Origin: Methyloprofundus sp.
Lineage (GTDB): Bacteria; Pseudomonadota; Gammaproteobacteria; Methylococcales; Methylomonadaceae
NCBI GenBank assembly: GCA_030636485.1
Contig: DAOVWV010000157.1
Span: 1 to 5,125, forward strand
Length of the DNA stretch: 5,125 bases
Direction: 5' to 3'
Below are positions 1 to 5,125 of the stretch, piece by piece. The position numbers and the translations under genes are program-made. Position 1 is the stretch's first letter. Every line of letters starts with the position of its first letter. The notes under the pieces are model-generated. The model searched no databases and had not been told where the DNA came from. It worked only from the letters and a program-made list of their open reading frames with translations.

Positions 1-3000
1 ATCTCAGATCGCCCGCTTATCTTTGTCGAACCCGAAGGCGAACACGCAGCGGCAGCTATTACCGCAGGTATGTCGATGACCGGGTTGCGTGCAACAAACT
101 TTAGCTCATCGCAGGGCATTGCCTATATGCATGAGTCTTTATATACGGCGGTGGGTAAACGCCTGCCGTATGTACTCAATATTGCCTGTCGTGCGATCAC
201 CAAAGCGAGCTTAAACGTGCATTGTGGTCATGATGACTATCATTGTATGGATGATACCGGCTTTATTCAGATTTTTGCCAACGACAATCAAGAAGTGGCT
301 GATTTAAATGTGATTAGCCGAAAAATTGCCGAGCTAAGCCTTAACCCTGCCGCTGTGGCTCAGGATGGCTTTTTAACCTCGCATTTAATCGAAGACTTAC
401 AATTACCTGAACGTGAATTGATTGAAGAATTTTTAGGTTTACCTGACGATATTATTAATTGTCCAACTGCTGCACAGCGTATTTTATATGGTGATTCACG
501 TCGCCGTATTCCTGCCGTCTGGGATGTTGATAAACCCATGATGTCAGGTGTCGTACAAAACCAGGACTCCTATATGCAATCGGTCGCGGGACAGCGACCT
601 TACTTCTTTGACCATGTGCAAAGCTTTGCCGATGAATGCATGGATGAATGGTATGAATTGACGGGGAGACGCTATCATCGTATCGGTGAATACCGCTGTG
701 ATGATGCCGAGTATTTGATTATCGCCCAAGGGAGTGTGATTCACACCGCACAAGCGACAGCGGATTATTTACGCGAAACCCGTAAGATTAAAGTCGGCGT
801 GGTGAATATGACTTTTTTCCGCCCCTTCCCGGGTGACCTGATTTCCGCCGTTACCAAAGGGCGCAAAGGTATTACCGTGATGGAGCGCACCGACCAGCCT
901 TTATCGGAAGATTTACCGCTGATTTCAGAAATCCGTAATGCGATGGCTAAAGCGTTTGAAAACGGCCATTCTAAAGAAATCCCATTTCCTGAATATGCGT
1001 CCTATAATAAAGTCACCGATACGTCGCCATTGTACTCTGCCTGTTTTGGTTTAGGCAGTCGTGATCTACAGCCTGAAGGCATTATTGCCGTAGTGGAAAA
1101 TATGTTGCCTGAAGGCAAACGGCAGAAGTTTTTCTATCTGGGAATCGACTTTGTACGCAGCCAGGCTTTTTCTCCTAAACAGGAATTGCAACAACAAGCC
1201 GTGGTGGATGCTTACCCAGCTATTCGTAATCTGGCACTGAAAGGTTCGGAAAATCCGAACCTAATGCCCAAAGATGCACTGACGGTACGGATGCATTCCG
1301 TCGGTGGTTGGGGGGCGATTACCACCGGTAAAAACTTGGCAATGACTTTATTTGATTTGCTGGATTACCATATTAAAGCCAACCCTAAATATGGTTCGGA
1401 GAAAAAAGGCCAGCCGACCACGTATTATTTATCGGCCGCACCCGAGCCGATTCGCATTACCTGTGAATATGCCCATGTCGATGTGGTAATTGCGCCCGAT
1501 CCGAATGTCTTTAGTCATTCCAATCCGTTGGCGGGATTGAATGAAAATGGCGTGTTTATTATTCAGAGTGACCTAGAAAGCCCCGAAGAAGTCTGGCGTA
1601 CTTTCCCCAAGGCATCGCAGCAATATATTGTTGATAAAAATATCAAGGTCGCCTATTTAGATGGCTTTAAAATCGCGCGTGAAGAAACCACTCACCCCGA
1701 TTTACAATTTCGTATGCAGGGTATTGCTTTTCAGGGGGCGTTTTTTGAATCCTCACCGATTGCCGAAAATGCAGGTAAAAGCAAAGACGATATTTTGCAA
1801 GCCATTCATGACACCATTAAAGCCAAATTTGGTAGCAAGGGTGAGCAGGTTGTCGAAGATAATTTCCGTACCGTCAAACGGGGTTTTACAGAAACCAAAC
1901 ACCTGATTGTTGCAGAGATGCAAGTGGGTGATGTTGCACCGTGGGCGGTCAAAAAAGAACAGACCGCCCCCTTAATGCTGTTACAAAAACCAGCGAATGA
2001 TGATCCACTCTCCGATATTCATCGTTTTTTTGAGCAAACCGGGACTAACTATATTAATGGACGCGCCAATGATAATTTAGCCGATCCGTTTATGGCACTG
2101 AGCATTATTCCGGCAGCCAGTGGTATTTATCGGGATATGACGCAAGTACGTTTCGAGCATCCGGAATGGATACCTGAAAATTGTACTGCCTGTGGTGACT
2201 GTTATACCGTCTGCCCTGATAGCGCCATTCCAGGCTTGATCAATAGCGTGAATGAAGTGTTTGAAACCAATATCACGCGTATAGAAAAAACGGGTAAAAC
2301 GGTTAAACACTTACGCCGCGCCATTCGTAATGTGGAGAAAAAATATCATGCCTTAACCGCTGATAAATCCGAAGGCACGGTTTTAGATCCGATTTTCAAT
2401 AAGTCGATTGGCGAAACCATTAAGGAATATCCCGAAGAGCAACAGGCAGAAGTTAGGCAAGAGTTTGACTGGTTTAAGGAAGCGATGGGCGATTTTAAAT
2501 TTGCCATTACCAAGCCTTATCATGATGCCGTCAATAAACGCACACCGAATAATGGCGGCCTATTTTCTATCACCATCAATCCGATGACCTGTAAAGGTTG
2601 TATGGAATGTGTCGAAGTGTGTCCTGATGAAGCCCTGGAGCCGGTCAAGCAAACGGTAGAAAGTGTGGCTACGCTGCGCAGTGACTGGGAATACTGGAAC
2701 GATTTACCCACGTCTAATCCTAAATACAAACGTATTGATGACTTAGATGAAAAAATCGGTGCGCTGACCACGATGATGCTGGATAAGCGCACCTACTCCT
2801 CTATGAATTGTGGTGATGGTGCGTGTCTGGGCTGTGGTGAAAAAACCATTGTGCATTTGTTTACCGGCACAGTCACCGCACTGATGCAGCCGCGGGCGAA
2901 GAAGCAAGTGGCAAAGATTGAGCAGTTAATCACTGGCATGGAAAAGCATATCCGCCTGAAATTATCAGAGAAGCTGGATATTAGCGATATAGAGGCCGTA

Positions 3001-4809
3001 GAAGCTGCGATTGATGCCAATAAAAACGTTGATTTAACCTTAACTAACTTAAGCCACTCCTTGAGTAAAGGCAAGGCAAGCAACCCGATTGATAGCACCT
3101 GGTTAAAATGGGCGACTCAGATAGTCGCCAAGTTAAAACATTTAAAATGGCAATATACTCAGGGTGTCACGGGTAATGGTCGTGTTGAAATGGGGATTAC
3201 CAACAGCACAGGCTGTTCTTCTGTCTGGGGCTCTACTTTTCCATTTAACCCCTACCCTTTCCCATGGGCGAATAATTTATTCCAGGATGCACCGTCTTTA
3301 GCGATGGGTATTTTTGAAGGGCATATGGTCAAAATGACCGAAGGTTTTAAAGCCATCCGTATGGCGGAACTGGAAATTGCCGGAAAATACGATAAACAGG
3401 AAAGTGCGCATTTCTTTAAATATTTTGACTGGCATCAGTTCAGCGAAGAAGAGTACCTGCTTTGCCCACCTGTTGTCACGGTCGGTGGCGATGGCGCGAT
3501 GTATGATATAGGTTTCCAGAACCTATCGCGTAGCATTATGTCAGGTATGCCGCTGAAAATATTGATTCTGGATACCCAGGTTTATTCCAATACCGGTGGT
3601 CAGGCCTGTACGTCGGGCTTTATTGGTCAGGTATCGGATATGGCACCTTACGGTAAAGAATGGAAAGGAAAAACCGAGCGGCGCAAGGAAATGAGCCTGA
3701 TTTCGATGGCACATAGAACCACTTATACTTTACAAAGTTCGATTGCACACCCTAATCATTTAATCGAAGGTTATATTGATGGCTTAAACTATCGCGGCCC
3801 GGCAATTTTTAATATTTATGCCGTGTGTCAACCTGAGCATGGTGTTGCCGATGATGCCGCAGATATGCAAAGCAAACTGGCGGTGGAAGCGCGTGCCTAT
3901 CCATTAATGACTTATGACCCACGTGAAGATGACACCTGGGAAAAAAGCATGTCACTCAAAGGTAACCCGGATCTGGATAAAGACTGGACCACCTATGAAT
4001 TAAAATTCGTCGATGAATATGGCATAGAAGACACCATGACGGTGCCTTTAACTTTTGCCGATTGGGCGATGACCGAAGGCCGTTTCCAGAAGCATTTTAA
4101 ATTTGTCCCACCGTCGCAGTGGAACGATGATATGGTGCCTCTGCATGAATTTATAGACTTGGATCATGATGAAATGGCAGATAGCATTGCCTATATTCAT
4201 GCGGTACACCCAGATAGCAATACCTTGATTCGCGTGGTCATTGATTCTGAAATTGTCCACTCGACCATAGAGCGACGTAATTTCTGGCGCACCTTAAAAG
4301 GTCTAGCGGGTGTGGATAGAACCGAGGTAGATATAGCCGCCGTAGCTGCACAGGCAAAAGCGGAAATGGCTTCCAGTATCGCCGGTAATCTAATGGAGAT
4401 GGTCGGTGGTGATGATGCCAGCGCCTTAACGGCAGCACTCACGGCAGTCCCTGCAAGTGCGCCAGCTGTTCCTGTTCCAGCGGCAGCCCCCCCCTCCCCC
4501 GCCAGCGCAACCGCCGCAGCACCGGCAGCTTCAAGTCCCGCACCTGCTGCGGCAGGTGGACATGAGCCAGTTTGGATAGAAACACCAGACTGTACCACCT
4601 GTGATGAGTGTGTGGAAATTAACCCAAAGATATTCCAATACAATGCGGATAAAAAAGCCATCGTCATTGACCCGACAGCAGGAACCTTTGAGGATATTGT
4701 TAAATCAGCGGAGAAATGTACTGCGGTGATTATTCATCCCGGCACACCGTGGAACCCGAATGAGAAAAACCTGGAGAAATTGATCAAACGGGCGGCGAAG
4801 TTTCAGTAG
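1..4809 (+). CDS. Large single-chain 2-oxoacid (pyruvate):ferredoxin oxidoreductase, NifJ/PFOR-like, with an extra C-terminal ferredoxin; 5' partial
   Basis: Predicted to oxidatively decarboxylate a 2-oxoacid, probably pyruvate, with CoA, passing electrons through iron-sulfur clusters to ferredoxin or flavodoxin in the cytoplasm. The start is outside the window: E14 and R64 align without gaps to the catalytic Glu64 and substrate-binding Arg114 of the Desulfovibrio africanus enzyme (same 50-residue spacing, numbering from memory), so about 50 residues are missing and ATG 70 is internal. Domains: I, 1-225; II, about 235-425; III (gamma/CoA), 426-640, with the Gly-rich loop 435-444; 2[4Fe-4S] domain with Cys 728/731/734/738 and 864/867/870/874; TPP domain, 940-1300, with GGDG at 1162-1165 and DTQVYSNTGGQ at 1191-1201. 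The four proximal-cluster cysteines are all present (942, 945, 1072, 1276). An Ala/Pro linker (1484-1520) leads to a single-cluster ferredoxin with Cys 1531/1534/1537/1573. The inferred full length of about 1650 residues is well above the usual 1200 or so. No frameshift or internal stop is seen. The family is secure; the substrate and the role in nitrogen fixation are not, so no symbol is given. Confidence 0.95.
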   Translation: MSDRPLIFVEPEGEHAAAAITAGMSMTGLRATNFSSSQGIAYMHESLYTAVGKRLPYVLNIACRAITKASLNVHCGHDDYHCMDDTGFIQIFANDNQEVADLNVISRKIAELSLNPAAVAQDGFLTSHLIEDLQLPERELIEEFLGLPDDIINCPTAAQRILYGDSRRRIPAVWDVDKPMMSGVVQNQDSYMQSVAGQRPYFFDHVQSFADECMDEWYELTGRRYHRIGEYRCDDAEYLIIAQGSVIHTAQATADYLRETRKIKVGVVNMTFFRPFPGDLISAVTKGRKGITVMERTDQPLSEDLPLISEIRNAMAKAFENGHSKEIPFPEYASYNKVTDTSPLYSACFGLGSRDLQPEGIIAVVENMLPEGKRQKFFYLGIDFVRSQAFSPKQELQQQAVVDAYPAIRNLALKGSENPNLMPKDALTVRMHSVGGWGAITTGKNLAMTLFDLLDYHIKANPKYGSEKKGQPTTYYLSAAPEPIRITCEYAHVDVVIAPDPNVFSHSNPLAGLNENGVFIIQSDLESPEEVWRTFPKASQQYIVDKNIKVAYLDGFKIAREETTHPDLQFRMQGIAFQGAFFESSPIAENAGKSKDDILQAIHDTIKAKFGSKGEQVVEDNFRTVKRGFTETKHLIVAEMQVGDVAPWAVKKEQTAPLMLLQKPANDDPLSDIHRFFEQTGTNYINGRANDNLADPFMALSIIPAASGIYRDMTQVRFEHPEWIPENCTACGDCYTVCPDSAIPGLINSVNEVFETNITRIEKTGKTVKHLRRAIRNVEKKYHALTADKSEGTVLDPIFNKSIGETIKEYPEEQQAEVRQEFDWFKEAMGDFKFAITKPYHDAVNKRTPNNGGLFSITINPMTCKGCMECVEVCPDEALEPVKQTVESVATLRSDWEYWNDLPTSNPKYKRIDDLDEKIGALTTMMLDKRTYSSMNCGDGACLGCGEKTIVHLFTGTVTALMQPRAKKQVAKIEQLITGMEKHIRLKLSEKLDISDIEAVEAAIDANKNVDLTLTNLSHSLSKGKASNPIDSTWLKWATQIVAKLKHLKWQYTQGVTGNGRVEMGITNSTGCSSVWGSTFPFNPYPFPWANNLFQDAPSLAMGIFEGHMVKMTEGFKAIRMAELEIAGKYDKQESAHFFKYFDWHQFSEEEYLLCPPVVTVGGDGAMYDIGFQNLSRSIMSGMPLKILILDTQVYSNTGGQACTSGFIGQVSDMAPYGKEWKGKTERRKEMSLISMAHRTTYTLQSSIAHPNHLIEGYIDGLNYRGPAIFNIYAVCQPEHGVADDAADMQSKLAVEARAYPLMTYDPREDDTWEKSMSLKGNPDLDKDWTTYELKFVDEYGIEDTMTVPLTFADWAMTEGRFQKHFKFVPPSQWNDDMVPLHEFIDLDHDEMADSIAYIHAVHPDSNTLIRVVIDSEIVHSTIERRNFWRTLKGLAGVDRTEVDIAAVAAQAKAEMASSIAGNLMEMVGGDDASALTAALTAVPASAPAVPVPAAAPPSPASATAAAPAASSPAPAAAGGHEPVWIETPDCTTCDECVEINPKIFQYNADKKAIVIDPTAGTFEDIVKSAEKCTAVIIHPGTPWNPNEKNLEKLIKRAAKFQ
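4487..4500 (+). repeat. Poly-C tract (C8-T-C5) inside the linker coding region
   Basis: Eight C (4487-4494), one T and five C (4496-4500) encode part of the Ala/Pro-rich linker just before the C-terminal ferredoxin. I read the two shifted frames by hand. Losing one C leads to a TAG at 4577-4579 and gaining one leads to a TGA at 4563-4565. Both lie before the first ferredoxin cysteine codon (4591). The tract is therefore a possible slippage site and also a likely place for a sequencing error. As given, the frame is intact across it. Confidence 0.8.
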
Positions 4810-4834
4810 TTCTAGCTCTGTAATCTAGTGACCT

Positions 4835-4886
4835 AGTTCCCACGCTCCGCGTGGGAATTCATGGGAGAACGCTCTGCGTTCCGTGG
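4835..4886. repeat. REP-like twin-hairpin element after the stop codon
   Basis: Two adjacent short-loop hairpins. The first has 9-bp arms TTCCCACGC (4837-4845) and GCGTGGGAA (4849-4857) around a 3-base loop. The second has 6-bp arms GAACGC (4867-4872) and GCGTTC (4876-4881) around TCT. The pair starts 27 bases after the stop codon. Paired GC-rich palindromes of this sort at gene 3' ends are typical of REP/BIME elements mobilised by REP-associated tyrosine transposases (RAYTs). From memory, very similar CCCACGCT...GTGGG repeats are abundant in gammaproteobacterial methanotrophs and sulfur bacteria. The first hairpin could protect the mRNA 3' end or slow polymerase, but it lacks a T-tract, so I do not call it a terminator. 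Confidence 0.75.
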
Positions 4887-4937
4887 CTGAAAACAACTCG
4901 TTTCAAATGTGTGGAAATTTTCTGTAACCTGAATTAC

Positions 4938-5001
4938 TTTATCCTAGCGAAAGAAATAAACGTGCTGGACGAGATAAATATCCCGTCCAGCATAGGATAA
5001 A
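4938..5001. repeat. Nested palindrome with one-sided bulge
   Basis: The outer arms TTTATCCTA (4938-4946) and TAGGATAAA (4993-5001) pair perfectly. The inner arms TGCTGGACG (4963-4971) and CGTCCAGCA (4984-4992) also pair perfectly. On the 3' side the two arms are contiguous, giving 18 stacked bases. On the 5' side a 16-base purine-rich bulge (4947-4962) separates them. The apical loop is 12 bases (4972-4983). No T-run follows on either strand, so this does not look like a simple terminator. It may be a miniature mobile or REP-type element, or a structured RNA; I do not recognise a named family. Confidence 0.65.
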
Positions 5002-5010
5002 AAGGTCGTC

Positions 5011-5036
5011 ATTCCCGAAGTCTTTTTATCGGGAAT
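5011..5036. repeat. ATTCCCGA/TCGGGAAT inverted repeat
   Basis: Perfect 8-bp arms at 5011-5018 and 5029-5036 enclose a T-rich 10-base loop. The shape recalls the dispersed ATTCCC...GGGAAT repeats known from many proteobacteria (for example dRS3 of Neisseria, which has a shorter 8-base spacer). Here the spacer between ATTCCC and GGGAAT is 14 bases, so this is similar in style and not a match to dRS3. On the minus strand five T follow about seven bases after the stem (complement of 4999-5003), which would make only a weak terminator in that direction. Confidence 0.6.
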
Positions 5037-5052
5037 CTACGTTGAGTATAGT

Positions 5053-5099
5053 TTCCTGCTAAAGCTTGTGCCCACGCTTGACTGGGTAGCATGCAGGAA
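5053..5099. repeat. Bulged inverted repeat with degenerate REP-like core
   Basis: TTCCTGC (5053-5059) pairs with GCAGGAA (5093-5099). Alternatively TTCCTGCTA (5053-5061) pairs with TAGC (5087-5090) plus AGGAA (5095-5099) across a 4-base bulge. The interior (5071-5086) begins with the same 8-mer CCCACGCT that forms the core of the upstream REP-like hairpin (4839-4846) and likewise ends in TGGG, but the palindrome is degraded. It looks like a decayed relative of that element. Confidence 0.45.
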
Positions 5100-5110
5100 T
5101 GAAGGCGTTT

Positions 5111-5125
5111 GCATCGTTCCGATGC
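5111..5125. repeat. Hairpin at the window edge, probably part of a longer repeat
   Basis: Perfect 6-bp arms GCATCG (5111-5116) and CGATGC (5120-5125) enclose the loop TTC. The 3' arm ends exactly at the last base of the window, so the full extent of the element cannot be seen. Its short 3-base loop resembles the two hairpins at 4837-4881. Confidence 0.5.

Larger units (their letters stand above)
4810..5125. other. Gene-free tail made of clustered inverted repeats
   Basis: No credible coding region, tRNA or rRNA is visible in these 316 bases on either strand. The longest thing I checked by hand on the minus strand is a 19-codon frame inside a palindrome, with no ribosome binding site. Most of the stretch is taken up by at least five inverted repeats, listed separately; about 50 bases (4887-4937) between the first two show nothing I can name. 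No convincing promoter for a downstream gene was found. A classic Rho-independent terminator (GC-rich stem directly followed by a T-run) is also absent on the + strand, so how transcription of the oxidoreductase gene ends is not evident. Confidence 0.8.

Noticed and set aside
1661..1906. 81-codon open frame on the + strand in another frame
   Set aside because: It overlaps the well-conserved gamma domain of the large gene completely and shows no recognisable protein.
2793..3098. 101-codon open frame on the minus strand
   Set aside because: It is fully antisense to the conserved TPP domain; hydrophobic look comes from the reverse of Lys/Glu/Asn codons. No supporting start signal considered.
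4197..4667. 156-codon open frame on the minus strand
   Set aside because: It lies opposite the linker and ferredoxin coding region, and its Ala/Gly-rich composition is the mirror of the GC-rich Ala/Pro codons. No family resemblance.
4837..4857. Rho-independent terminator for the oxidoreductase gene
   Set aside because: The stem is strong, but only two T follow it, not a T-run; a REP-like element explains it better.
4935..4994. 19-codon minus-strand frame (ATG to TAA) within the nested palindrome
   Set aside because: Its sequence is dictated by the palindrome arms, it has no ribosome binding site, and it is too short to support.
5041..5075. Promoter (TTGAGT with TATA-like bases) reading rightward
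   Set aside because: The possible -35 and -10 boxes are not properly spaced, and no gene is visible downstream.
4835..5125. CRISPR array
   Set aside because: The repeats differ from one another in sequence and spacing; there is no regular repeat-spacer unit.

Overview
The window holds one very large gene followed by a 316-base gene-free tail packed with inverted repeats. The gene runs on the + strand from the left edge to a TAG at 4807-4809. It encodes the last 1602 residues of a single-chain, thiamine-diphosphate (TPP) and iron-sulfur 2-oxoacid:ferredoxin oxidoreductase of the pyruvate:ferredoxin oxidoreductase (PFOR, NifJ-like) superfamily. The reading frame is already open at base 1 and already carries conserved sequence there. 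The first ATG in view (70) is therefore internal, and roughly the first 50 residues lie outside the window. All residue numbers below count from the first codon of the window (bases 1-3).

The usual PFOR modules occur in the usual order: pyrimidine-binding domain I, transketolase-C-like domain II, gamma/CoA domain III, a 2[4Fe-4S] ferredoxin domain, and the TPP domain with the four cysteines of the proximal cluster. Three things set this protein apart from the classic enzyme of about 1200 residues. Two sizeable insertions fall inside the electron-transfer core. The motifs around the TPP site diverge. An extra C-terminal single-cluster ferredoxin hangs on an Ala/Pro-rich flexible linker. The chain would thus carry four iron-sulfur clusters per protomer instead of three, with the last one on a mobile arm. 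The linker is encoded partly by a C8-T-C5 tract. A one-base slip there, in either direction, would remove the ferredoxin.

Downstream (4810-5125) I see no gene. The tail contains a twin-hairpin REP-like element directly after the stop, a nested palindrome, an ATTCCC/GGGAAT hairpin, a bulged inverted repeat with a decayed REP-like core, and a hairpin cut by the window edge. Two of these share a segment that can pair in alternative ways.

The organism is probably a proteobacterium, most likely gammaproteobacterial. This rests on codon usage and moderate base composition judged by eye, and on the style of the REP-like repeats, which I associate from memory with methanotrophs and sulfur oxidisers. 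I cannot place it further. No neighbouring gene is visible, so the metabolic role (acetyl-CoA/pyruvate interconversion, electron supply to nitrogenase or CO2 fixation, or another 2-oxoacid) stays open.
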